NCBI GenBank assembly: GCA_022036555.1
Contig: CM039127.1
Location: forward strand, 52,278,122 to 52,342,121
DNA: 64,000 nucleotides
From: Microstegium vimineum
Lineage: Eukaryota; Streptophyta; Magnoliopsida; Poales; Poaceae
Direction: 5' to 3'
The position numbers and the translations under genes were made by a program. Below the pieces are notes generated by a model, which was not told the DNA's origin, did no database searches, and worked only from the letters and a program-made list of their open reading frames with translations. Positions 36,988 to 47,881 of the stretch are shown here, piece after piece (position 1 is the stretch's first letter; each line of letters opens with the position of its first letter).

Positions 36988-39900
36988 CAGCGGCGGATTC
37001 CCGGTCCAGGCCTCTAGGGCCTGGGCCCTAGTAGTCGGCCCACGAACAAGAGACCCCCCCTGTAAAATTTTAGCCCAGTAACAAAGTTTCGCTGGCCCAA
37101 GAGCAACACATCGTCAGTTCCTCTCGGTCGTCCTTCGTCCGTGCCCGACTCCTCCACTCCTCTCCGTGATTCCGCTACCGCCGCACCGCAAGGCGACGCC
37201 GCCGCATTGGCCGCCGGCGGTCCTGCCGTCTCCCGCGGACCTGCGCCGCTGCCACTGCGCCTGCCTGCCTACCTCCCTCGGTCCCTCTTCCTGGTCTTGG
37301 GCGCAGGCGCGCAGCCGCTCCTCTCCGCTCTCCGTCGCTCGCCACTAAGGGTAGCCGGGCAGGCAAGGCAGGGCGCCGCCGCCGCGGCGGTCCTGCGCGC
37401 AGTGCGCAGGCGACGACCGCCCGCCCCAGGCCCCAGCCCCAAGCGGCCCACCACTAGGCTACCCAGTATCGGGCGCCGAAACAGCCCCAGCGCCGGCCGT
37501 CCCCAGGCAGAGGTTGTCCACTGTCCAGGTTGCCAGTTTTGATTCCAAATTTCAATTGCAAATTTCCAATACTGATTAGATTAATATATTTACAGGATGA
37601 AGAGGCCAAGGACATTGCAATCTTATTTCACCCCTGCTCCACTACCTGCTCAACCTCAACCTCCTTTAATTTCAATTCCAATGGTTCAAGAGACAACTCA
37701 AGCATCAGCTCCTTCAATTCTAGTTCAAGTAGTTCAAGAGACAATTCAAGCACCAGCTCCTTCAATTCCAGTTCCAGTGGTTCAAGAGACAAGTCAAGAT
37801 GGTAGTGTTCGAGCTACACTTGGAACTGCAGCAAGTGTTGCACAAGATGTTCCTACTGAGCAAGATTCCAATCATGTCCTTGCTCCTGAAGACATTATTG
37901 GAGATCCTGAGCTTCGAAAGCCAATTGAGGAAATGCATCCAAACATTCGTGATGATGCAAAAAGAGAATATATTTTGATAGGTCCATGCCAACCAAAAGG
38001 TCATAACTATCCGGTAAGAAAGATATATGGCAAGAATAGGAGGTTCCTTGATAAGTGGTTCACAAATCGTGCTTGGTTGGAATATAGTGTTTCTAAGGAT
38101 GCTGCTTTCTGTTTCTATTGTTACCTTTTTAACAGTGGCAGTGAAACCTTTTCAAAAAATGGGTTCACTAATTGGAAGGATGGACCAAAATTATTTGATG
38201 ATCATGCTAATTCTATTACTCACAATAAGGCAAGAAAGGATTATGAGTCTTACAAAAACCAGCGACAAAGTGTGACACATGTAATGGCTAGGGCAGCAAG
38301 AAGGAGGAAGAAGAATATAGAGGTCGTTTGCTCATTATTTTGGTAGTAGTTAGATTTCTTTTGTTGCAAGCACATGCATTTCGTGGTCATGATGAGTCAT
38401 GTACATCAAGAAACAAGGGAAATTTTCTGGAGATGGTAGATTGGTATAAGAAAAGGGATCAAAGTGCTGCACAGTTACTTAATACCGCTGCTAGAAACCA
38501 TACATTGACTTCACCTATGATCCAAAAAGACTTGTGCAAAGCTTGTGGAGACCTAACAGTTAAGGCAATTGTTGATGACATTGGGGATAAGTGTTTCGCT
38601 GTTCTTGTTGATGAGGCAAGGGATGCATCAAATAAGGAACAAATGGCTGTGATAGTGAGGTTTGTATTGTACTGAGCATTTAGTTTTCAATTTACATTGG
38701 TATTAAATTACTAAGTATTATTCTTTGTTTATGTAGGTATGTGAATTCACGAGGGCAAGTGATAGAGAGATTTATTGGGGTGAAGCATGTCCCTAACACA
38801 ACTTCAGCTGTTCTAAAGGAAGTTTTAGATGGTATGTTTTCTCTAAATGGTTTGTCTATGTCTAGATTGCGAGGTCAAGGATATGATGGAGCATCTAACA
38901 TGAGTGGAGAGTTCCATGGGTTGCAAAGACAGATATTAGATAAGAATCGACATGCTTTCTATATACATTGCTTTGCACATCAATTGCAATTAGTGGTTGT
39001 CTCGGTTGCTAAGTGTTGTCCTTCAGTATATGATTTTTTTAATATCACTGCTTTGATTGTCAATACTGTCAATGGTTCTTGTAAGAGGAGAGATCAATTA
39101 GCCCAAGAACACCATGACCACATTGTAAGACAGTTGGAGGGTGGTACACTTTTGAGTGGAAGAGGGAGAAATCAAGAAACTAACCTAGTAAGGACAGGTG
39201 ACACACGATGGGGCTCACATCACAAAACCTTGTGTCGTATTGACACCATGTGGCTTTCGGTCCTACAGGTTTTGCAGAATATTGCCGAGGATGGCATTGG
39301 AGATCAGAGAACAACAGCTTCAGGTTTGTTGAAACATATGGAGAATTTTGAGTTTGTGCTTATAATGCATCTCATGATCAGATTACTAGGCACAACTAAT
39401 GATTTATCTCAATGCTTGCAAAGAAAGGATCAGAACATTGTTCGGGCTGTAAGTTTGATTGGGCTGACATTGCAGAAAATTATTGATACAAGGGAGAATG
39501 GTTGGGAGGACCTACTTGAGGCGGCCAAAGAGTTTTGTCTTGATAAAAACATTATTGTCCCAAATATGGAAGATAAAGTAATGGCTAGGGGTCGTGTAAG
39601 GGGTCTAAGAGGACAGGAGGTCACCAACCACCATCATTTCAAAAATGAAATATTTAATGTAGTGCATGACAAAGTTATTGTGGAATTCAACAATCGTTTT
39701 GCTGAAAGGTCTACTCAGTTGTTAAGATGCATTGCTTGTCTAGATCCAAAGAATTCCTTTGCCAATTATGACCGTGAAAAATTGATTGAACTTGCTGAGA
39801 TATATGATGCTGACTTCACCGAATATGAGTGTCGCCAACTGCTTCAGCCACAACTTGATTATTTCATTGAGGATGCGAGAGCTGATCCTTCTTTCTCTGA

Positions 39901-40457
39901 TTGTTGTGATCTTGGTGTTCTTGCTATTAAGATGGTCGAAACTAACCGACACACGACATTTCCATTAGTTTATCGTCTTATTGAGTTGGCCTTAATCTTA
40001 CCGGTTGCAACCGCCACTGTGGAAAGGGCCTTCTCAGCCATGAAAATTATTAAGACGGGCTTGTCAAATAGGATGGGGGATGAATGGTTGAATGATCGGA
40101 TGCTTTGTTATATTGAGCGAGATGTATTTGCAAGCATACCTGATGATGCCATCTTACAACATTTTCGAGAAATGAAGTCTCGTTTGAAGAAGTTGCCATT
40201 ATCAAGTATAATTCGTTATAACGGTAAGCTAAATTTTGATTATAAATGTATGTTCAATTAAACAATTAATCTTTTTATATGACCTTTTTATTTATACTTT
40301 CATCTTATTTGTATGCAGAGCTTGACGAGGCGATGGAAGATGCGAATGCACCGATCACTAGACAGTAGGTAATTTCTTTCATCTCATCTTGTGTACCGTA
40401 CAATGTTCTTCGCTTCTTAGAGGCCCTAGTCGTCATGAAAAGCTGGCTCCGCCACTG
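36988..40457 (+). mobile_element. Complete hAT transposon with 8-bp target duplication (hAT-2 of this window)
   Basis: The element is 3470 bp. The left end reads CAGCGGCGGATTCC and the complement of the right end reads CAGTGGCGGAGCC. The octamer GCCGCCGG flanks it exactly at 36980-36987 and 40458-40465. It carries a nearly intact TTF/DUF4371-type hAT transposase. The GC-rich 5' part (37130-37530) holds a likely non-coding first exon, with a donor after gtccag near 37526 and an acceptor (tttacag) just before the start codon. Confidence 0.93.
37597..40368 (+). pseudogene. hAT transposase, TTF zinc-finger / DUF4371 type, one frameshift
   Basis: The start MKRPRTLQSYFTPA at 37597 is typical of zinc finger MYM-type-1-like transposases. 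An 18-residue repeat (PSI...VVQETxQAPA, 37660-37800) follows. Next are the TTF domain (NRAWLEYSVSKDAAFCFYC and TNWKDG), GHAFRGHDES-like sequence at 38370, GQGYDGASNMSG, HCFAHQLQLVVV, TRWGSHHKTL and the C-terminal dimerisation block (LPVATATVERAFSAMKII). Introns fit 38660-38736 and 40224-40318. The frame has to move by one base near 38300 (KKN to EEYRGR), the only lesion I find. The last exon ends NAPITRQ and a stop at 40366. A functional relative would be needed for movement now. Confidence 0.87.
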
Positions 40458-40465
40458 GCCGCCGG

Positions 40466-41519
40466 GGTCCAGTCACTCACAAAGCAAGAAGCATCGCCCG
40501 GTCCTCAGTGGCAAATCAACTCACAAAGCAAGGAAGCATCGTCTCCATGGGTGTGAGAAGTGAGCAGTGACGACCATCGACCGCCGCGCACAAGCCGACT
40601 TGGGGAGGCCTTTCGTCGCCGCCGCCGACGCGACCGAGGTAATAAGGATGGTCTCGGCCGGAATCCTGTTTCTCCTTCTCGTTGGATTCGACCACCTGCT
40701 CATTTTCTTCATCACCTGCCTCTCCAGATCTGCAGGCCTCTGCATCCTGCTGAAGCTGGAAGCCGGAAAATTACATTTCCTCTTTCTCGGTGGGTTGAAG
40801 CCTCGCTGCTGTAGGTACATGTTAATCTGCTTTGGTTTAAGCCCAACACGCACAAACTAATTTCTCACATTTCCTCCTGCTTTCTCCCCTGGTCAGATCT
40901 TCTCACGTTTCTGCTGTCAATCCTAGAATTTCTTCGCTGCCCAACTCACATTTTGTGTGTGTGTGTCAATCCAAGTGAGCGTCTCCTTCACCTGTTTCAC
41001 AAGAAGAAGAAGCCCTCCCTCATCTGGCGGCATCAAAGTGTCACACTGTCGTTGCTTATCTACTGCTGCTACTGTGAGTGTCCTCCTTCACCTGGTATGC
41101 AAATTAATTCCCATTTTATTTTCATGCCGATCGGTCTAGTACATCTATTTTCCTGCATCCAAACGACTTTCTATGTAACCCATATAACATATTTAGCGGA
41201 TACGGACAATGTTGTCGGTTCAGTTCGAAACGTATACGAAATACAATCTGCAAACCACTAATATTATCTTAAGTCCGAACTGGGGATGACACATGTTAAT
41301 TGGTAACTCTCAAATATTTTGTCGGACGTTAATTTAGTCTAGAGTTAAGAATTATTATTGGAACATTTCTGCTGCCACATTTCCTAAAAAAATATATATA
41401 TATTTTTTAAAAAACATTACTGCTGCCACCTAACTAGTTTTGGATTTGCAAAAGTCAAATGTAACCACTTGCTTCTGAATTTCATCTGCAGGGGTTTAGG
41501 CAAGAGTTTCTTTGACATA
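40466..41519. other. Upstream region and 5' UTR of the NLR pseudogene
   Basis: The direct repeat ACTCACAAAGCAAG(A)AGCATCG occurs near 40478 and 40509. A GC-rich stretch at 40560-40800 could be a leader exon. An acceptor (atctgcag) at 41484-41491 precedes the start codon by about 29 nt. The hAT-2 element ends 8 bp into this region, so its insertion pushed away older upstream DNA. Confidence 0.5.
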
Positions 41520-44500
41520 ATGAGTGGGATGGAGGCTGCTTTAGCATCTGGAGTGTTGAAGGTTGCAGGTGACAAGCTAGTTTCACTGTTAGCCACTGAG
41601 TTTGCTGCCATAACTGGTGTAAAAAGAGATCTCTCTGAGCTCCAGGATATAAACGAAGAGATTACAAGGTGGCTGTCGGCAGCATGTGACAGAGCAACAC
41701 AGAGTGAGCCACAGTCTCGATGGGTTGTGGGTTATAAAATTGAAAGATGTGGCTTTTGACATTGACGATATACTACAAGAAGTCCAGCTAGAAGCTGAGA
41801 AGCAGAAGATGGAAAGAGATAATGACAAGAGTGGTATAGCTGGCTGCTTCTATGCAAAACAAAAGACATTTGCATTCCAATACAAGATGGCTAATAAGAT
41901 CAAGGCAATCAAGGTGAGATTTGTTGCAATCGTCAAACAAAGAAGTGATGTCAATACTTTAGTGAGTAATTTTCCATGGGATCAACATGCTGGTACTAGG
42001 CACACGACAGTTGAGAGAATGTCCTGGTTGGGGAAGGTTCCAGAGTCCAAAATACCCCTTAGACTGTCCACAGCGTAGCCGGTGCCTGAGAAAAAAATGT
42101 TCTGCCACAAGTACTGATGCCAAGATTTCATTTGTTTTCACAGTGTAGGCACCGATGTCTACTGAGCATGTGTCAGAAGATGCATGTCCTATTTCCGACG
42201 GATTCAGGCAGAGGCCGGCTTGGATAGAATTTTTTATTTTTCAGGCATCGAGGAACCTACATGACTCGATTAGACCCTTTTCAGTTTCAGCACCGCACCC
42301 TACAATGTTACTACCCGGTGCTTGGACATTCTCTCTCCAATTTCAGCATCGCTCAAAACCAACATTGTGGGCAGTCTTAGGGACCAAGAAAAGGATACAA
42401 TCATATCTAAGCTTGTAGACTGTAATGCTGGAGAGAACAACATGGTAGTTTCTATTGTCGGATTAGGGGGGTCAGGCAAAACTACTTTGGCCAAACACAT
42501 TTGCCATGACGTCAAGATAAAGGAGCACTTCAGACATGAAATATTCTGGGTCCATGTGTCTCAAGAGTTTGATGTTCTGAAGCTCATCGGCAAGCTATTT
42601 CAAACAATTGTTGGAGATAACTCAGATCGTCATCCCCCGCAGCACATGGTCCAAAAAATCTCCGAGAAGTTGAGCAATAAGAAGTTTCTTCTTATCCTCG
42701 ATGATGCTTGGCATGAGGACAGACATGACTGGGAACAGTTCATGGTGCAGCTCAAATGTGGCGCACCAGAAACAAGGATTATGTTAACCACTCGTGATCG
42801 AAAGGTTGCAGAAGTTGTGGAATCAAGACATATATTTGAGTTGGCATTCTTATCAGAGTGTGAGAGTTGGAACTTATTCCTGAAGGGTTCTGGGTTGGTA
42901 GAGCAAGATTTGAGCTCCGATCATGTACAAGTCGCAAAAGAGATTATCGCGGGATGTGGTGGGGTGCCGCTAGCAATTCAAACTCTTGGAGCAGTCCTTT
43001 GTGACAAGAAGCAAATAAGTACGTGGAGGGCCATAAGGGATAATAATTTATGGAATGTTCAGAGTATAAATGACAGAGTGTTTGCATCCTTAAAGTTGAG
43101 CTATATTCACTTGGCAGATGAACTGAAGCAGTGCTTTACCTTTTGCTCCATATTCCCGAAGGGCTATGGAATCCAGAAAGATCGTTTGATTGCCCAATGG
43201 ATAGCTCATGGATTCATCAATGCAATGAATGGAGAGCAACCCGAAGATATCGGAAGAGGCTACTTAGATTCTCTTGTAAAAGTCAGGTTTCTTCAGGATG
43301 CTTATGGGAGCTGGGATACTGATATATGCAACATGCACGATTTGATCCATGATCTCACTCGACAGATACTAGAGGGTGAACTGGTGACTTGTGTACCAAT
43401 TCATACAACAGAAAAATTTACTCGTAGGTACAGATATTTATCTTTGACTTCATTCACTGAGAATGTTGACAAGAGCTTATTTGACAAGGTCCGTGCTCTA
43501 TATATCTCTGACAGTAAGCCATGTTTTGATACCTCAGTGAAGAATAGTTGTTGTATGCGCAGTGTTGTTTTGGACTATGCAATTGATACTCCGTTTTCAC
43601 TATTCATATTAAAGTTTGAGTATCTTGGGTATCTTGAAATCCACAATGTTAGTTGTACAACAGTTCCAGAAGCTATCTCGAGGTGTTGGAACTTGAAGTC
43701 ACTCCATTTTGTTAAGTGCAAAGGTTTTGTGACATTACCTGAGTCTGTTGGAAAGCTTCGGAAGCTAAGGACTCTAGAATTGCGTTGGATTACTGATCTT
43801 GAGAGTTTGCCTCAGTCCATTGGTAAGTTTTCTGTTCTTCAGTCCTTGCAACTATATTCCTGCAGCAAGCTCCGAGAGATACCAATCTCTTTAGGTGGAC
43901 TTGGAAACCTATGTGTACTTCATATAGCGCATTGTTCATCTCTGCAACAACTACCATCAGACATCAATGGGGAGTTCAAAAACTTGCGAACTCTGAACCT
44001 TTCTGGAACCAAAGTTACCATGCTACCTCAATGGGTTACATCGATTGATACTCTAGAATGTATTGACCTTAAGGGATGCACTGAGCTACGGGAGTTGCCT
44101 AAGGGCATATCAAACTTGAAAAGGCTTGCAGTTTTGAACATAGAGAGTTGTAGTAAACTGCACTGCTTACCATCAGGGTTGGCACAGCTGACCTGTTTAA
44201 GAAAGTTGGGATTGTTTGTTGTTGGGTGTGGTGCAGATGATGCGAGGTTCTCAGAGCTAGAAAACCTTGATATGATAGGTGGTTACTTGGAAATTACCAA
44301 CCTTCAGTATTTGAAGAATCCAAGTGATGTAGAGAAGGCTTGCTTGAAGCGGAAGAGTAACATAAAACACTTGAGGCTGAACTGGTCTTTAAATGATGCC
44401 GACGAAGAGTTGGTATCAGATATGGAACATGATTCGGGTGTGCTGAACGCCCTTGAACCACCATCGCAAATTGAGAGCTTGGGTATCTATGGTTACAGAG

Positions 44501-45472
44501 GCCCCTGCTTGCCAGGATGGATGATGAAGCAAAGTGATTCTTCATATAGTGAAGGTGGCATAATGCTGAAGCAAACTATTGCATCCCATTTCCTTTGTTT
44601 AACTTGGTTAACGCTTGAAAGATTTCCAAACTTGAGGCATATGAGAGGATTTGTTGAGCTGCCTTCACTGAAGGACCTTATGCTAGAGGAAATGCCTAAT
44701 TTAGAGGAGCTGTAGACTACATCAAGTGGTTTTGAAACCGGGGAGAAAGAATTGGCAGCACAATATCCTTTCCCTTCCCTATCTAGTCTAGACATATATG
44801 ACTGCCCAAAATTAAATGTGAGCCCCTACTTTCCACTATCGTTGGAGCATATGGCTTTAAAAAGAAGCAATGTGGAGCTCCTATCCACAGGAAGGTTCTC
44901 CCATCAGCTGCCCAACATGGATGCGTTGGTCCCTCCCCTCAAGAGTCTAGCGCTAATCGAAGTTACAGGATCATCATCTGGCTGGGAACTGCTGCAGCAC
45001 CTCGCTGAAAGATTTGGGCATTTATAGGTGCAATGACCTGACACAGTTACCAGAGAGCATGCAGAACCTCACCTCTCTCGAGCATCTCTGCATCGACGAA
45101 TGCCCCGCCGTTGGCACATTGCCTGACTGGCTTGGAGAACTGCATTCTCTGCGATGCCTTGTACTGACTATGGGCGATTTGAAGCAATTCCCAGAGGTGA
45201 TTCAACACCTTACCTCTCTTGAACATCTCAGTATGTCATCAGGTCCTGCACTAACGGTGCTGCCGGAGTGGATTGGACAACTCTCTGCGCTTCGTAAGCT
45301 TTATATCCAGAATTCCCCTGCCCTTCAATACTTGCCCCAATCCATACAACGGCTAACTGCTCTCGAGGAATTGGGCATTTATGGTTGCCCTGGTTTGGTG
45401 GAGCGTTACAATCCAGGGGCAGGGCCCGACTGCCACCTTATCAGTCACATTCCTAGGGTGCGAATATTTTGA
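41520..45472 (+). pseudogene. CC-NBS-LRR disease-resistance protein (CNL), multiply broken
   Basis: The start MSGMEAALASGVLK opens an Rx-type coiled-coil domain. NB-ARC motifs follow: P-loop GLGGSGKTTLAK (42463), kinase-2 LLILDDAW (42691), RNBS-B MLTTRDRKVA (42782), GLPL as GCGGVPLAIQTLG (42955), RNBS-D CFTFCSIFPKGYG (43134) and MHD as NMHDLIHDL (43330). About twenty leucine-rich repeats run from 43600 to 45440. Lesions: a frameshift at about 41721-41735; a 315-bp MITE at 42062-42376; TAG at 44713-44715 where Trp is expected; a frameshift near 45000, best explained by loss of five bases from ACCTCACCTC-like sequence. The NB-ARC and first LRR part stay open for about 780 codons. Intact CNLs sense pathogen effectors and trigger immunity; this copy could at best yield a fragment. 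Confidence 0.92.
42062..42376. mobile_element. Tourist-like MITE inserted in the NLR coding sequence
   Basis: The left end GACTGTCCACAGCGTAG pairs with the complement of the right end, GACTGCCCACAATGTTG. TTA flanks it at 42059-42061 and 42377-42379. Removing the element and one TTA leaves CCCCTTAGGGACCAAG, which reads PLRDQ in the NLR frame, exactly as the family expects. The element brings stop codons. The Met at 42322 that seems to open the long downstream frame lies inside the MITE. Confidence 0.9.
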
Positions 45473-45587
45473 TTTGGAAGGATGAGGAGCAGGTCTTCAA
45501 AACACATAACAATACACGTGAATGCGGCAAATGCAACCGTTGTTACATTCTGCTGTCGGTAAGACTATTACTGATGCATTGTATTAC

Positions 45588-45844
45588 CCTCCGTCCCAAA
45601 TTATAAGACGTTCCAAAAATCTTGGAGAGTCAAACTATCTCAACTTTGACCAAAGTTATATGCCAATATAATAACATTTATGATGTCAACTAAGTATTAT
45701 TAGATTCGTTATCAATTATATTTTCATAACATGTTTATTTAATATCATAAATCTTTATAGTATTATCTATAATTATTGGTTAAACTTGAGATGTTTTGAC
45801 TCTCTAAGATTCTTGGAACGTCTTATAATTTGGGACGGAGGGAG
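45588..45844. mobile_element. Stowaway MITE with long inverted repeat
   Basis: The left arm begins CCCTCCGTCCCAAATTATAA and the right arm ends with its complement, TTATAATTTGGGACGGAGGG. The complementarity extends about 50 bp into the body, so the RNA would fold into a hairpin. TA flanks both sides. It lies about 115 bp after the NLR stop codon. Confidence 0.92.
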
Positions 45845-46109
45845 TATTATACTTGTCATGTCCATCAACCTACACTCATATACAGACTAGTAACTGTAAA
45901 TAGCGCGGTAGCTCGTGCTTTAGATGTTTTTTGTTTTATCTTCTTTCGGTTCAGACCAATCCATTTTTTCTTGTTTGTGGGTAAGAGAGCTGAAATATCA
46001 AACGCACATGTGTACAGAGTTTGTATGATATATTTGCTTTCTTCGTCTCTTTGATATCGTAGTTGTTATGGTGAGGCACATGTGGTTTGCATGCATATTT
46101 ATCTTATGG

Positions 46110-46390
46110 CAAAGTTTTTTTTTGAAAAAACGGGGAGGAGCGCTGCTAAATCATTTAAGAAGGTAGAATGTCCAGTCTTACATGGTGCTGTTACATAGAA
46201 GGAAGAAAAACACAGTGCACTTGGGAACACAGGAGAGAGATGATTCATTAGTCAATCCAAGGGCGTCCACATGCCTGTCGACGCAGCGCCGTTTCTTCCC
46301 TTGCTGGAGCAAAAACCTGAGCTGGAGTTCTTGCTGATCCTTAAAAGATTATCCAATTCCTCTCTTTCCACAAATTACATTCACTGTACA
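46110..46390 (-). mobile_element. LINE 3' fragment
   Basis: On the minus strand the segment ends in an A-rich tract (T-run and TTTGAAAAAACGG at 46111-46132 on plus), preceded by sequence typical of the 3' end of plant LINEs. No long frame remains. Confidence 0.45.
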
Positions 46391-46419
46391 AGATGAAAGC
46401 AGCCTTGTGCTTTGAGATA

Positions 46420-46725
46420 CATCCAAGTGAAAAAGGGTCTGAAGCCAGAATGGTTGAAAAACCAGAGATACAAAGGTCGTGGAGATATGACTTACGACAT
46501 CCTCAACCTTTGCTTTGAAACATCCCCTGCAATGAAACAGAAGAAGTTTTGTCATAAAAAATTCTTCTCTGATTGCTAGTAAAATGTAGCCAAAAAAATA
46601 AAATAAAAATGAAAGTCTACGATTTCCTTGTCAGTAAACATCAGGAATACAATACTGCTATTACTCTGAAATAGCATTGGTTAAATTCAAAGTTGAGGCG
46701 AGCCTTCAGTAAGACCCATTGAGGT
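46420..46725. repeat. Dispersed repeat, copy C (joins copies A and B)
   Basis: This segment matches 36070-36290 over its left part and 35205-35385 over its right part as one continuous stretch. It keeps the short OEP16-like exon between TGCAG and GTAAGT on the minus strand (46526-46496), but one base shorter, which would change the frame. The stretch 46726-47070 holds nothing I recognise. Confidence 0.8.
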
Positions 46726-47070
46726 AATTAAGGACCCTTTTAGCTGGCTCGGGCCTAAGGTTGGGAACTAGTACTAGCGTGTACATATGAAGTGAATCTT
46801 CAGTAACAAAATCAGATGTTAGCCATCATTTCAGTCCTTCCTGAAATGTGCATAAACTTGACAAAGACTGAATGTGAGATATTCAGGCTTTATAGTCTGG
46901 GGTTATGTCTATGTGCCCCTAATGGCTTAATTAACAGAAAGATTGTCTCCACATACAGCGACAGTACCGTCATAAAAGTATATACGAAAAAGAATTCACC
47001 ATCAATTTACAAATAATTGAATTTCCCATCTTCGTTAACTGCAGTGGTTTACTCACCGAGAACATATTAG

Positions 47071-47881
47071 TGAAGGACCGAGAACGGCGACTAGAGGGGG
47101 TTGAATGGGAGCCTCAAATTTCTCTCGAAATATTCGGGCCACTCTTCCCAAAAACAACCCCAGCAAGCAAGCTTACTCCACCAGCAAGATCATGACCCTA
47201 GAGAGGGTGGATACCTTTGATGATGACCAAGAGGTACAACGGATCTTCCGGAAACCAAAAACTCAAACCGAGACAACGATAGTGAGGCTCTCAAACCCTA
47301 GAGAGAAGAGAAGATAGCTCACCCAAACATACTTATGAGAACTGATTTTACAAGTGCTTAATCAAGTTCCCTACGTGATTACGAAACCAACGCAACAAAC
47401 GGAACTCAATTCGGAGTCCGGAGGAGGGAGAAACGGCCAAAACAGTGGCGAAGAAAATCCTGAAAACCTTGCTGGAAGGGCGACAGATGCTGCGATGGAC
47501 GCTAAAAAGAGGGCGACGGACGGTCCGTTGCAGAGTCCGTTGCCAGCGTCCGTTGCACTAAAAAGTCAGCCCGAAACAGCCCTAGGCGACGGACGCTCGG
47601 CTAGGGAAAGGGCAGCGTCCGGCGGGTGGAATTCAGCGTCCGACGCCCCCGAAAACTGCGCGGATCACACGAAAAATGTCGGAACTTGTTCGTTTCAACT
47701 CCGATCGAATTCAAATTTTGTGGGGAGGTTTCTGAGGTAGATGGAACTCTACTCTTGGAGGATCTAGTCCATCCTTCCCTCACAAGTTTGTGAATCAAAG
47801 ATGAACAAGTAAAACGGAGTGGAGAGCAAGCCAAAACCCAAACGGATCGATCTCTTTGCCCACCCCATCCTAGCCCGATTC
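47071..47881 (-). mobile_element. LTR fragment of a second SIRE-type family, split by another element
   Basis: On the minus strand the segment ends CCCCCTCTAGTCGCC...CGGTCCTTCA, a SIRE-type LTR 3' end. Its 5' part is cut where the next LTR begins at 47882; the rest would lie beyond the window. It carries its own motif cluster (GCGTCCG, ACGGACG, about seven copies at 47500-47650), different from those of the other LTRs here. Confidence 0.65.

Noticed and set aside
42322..44715. An intact 797-residue NLR starting at 42322
   Set aside because: The first 19 codons come from the inserted MITE and the TAG at 44713 cuts the LRR region, which continues beyond it in the same frame.
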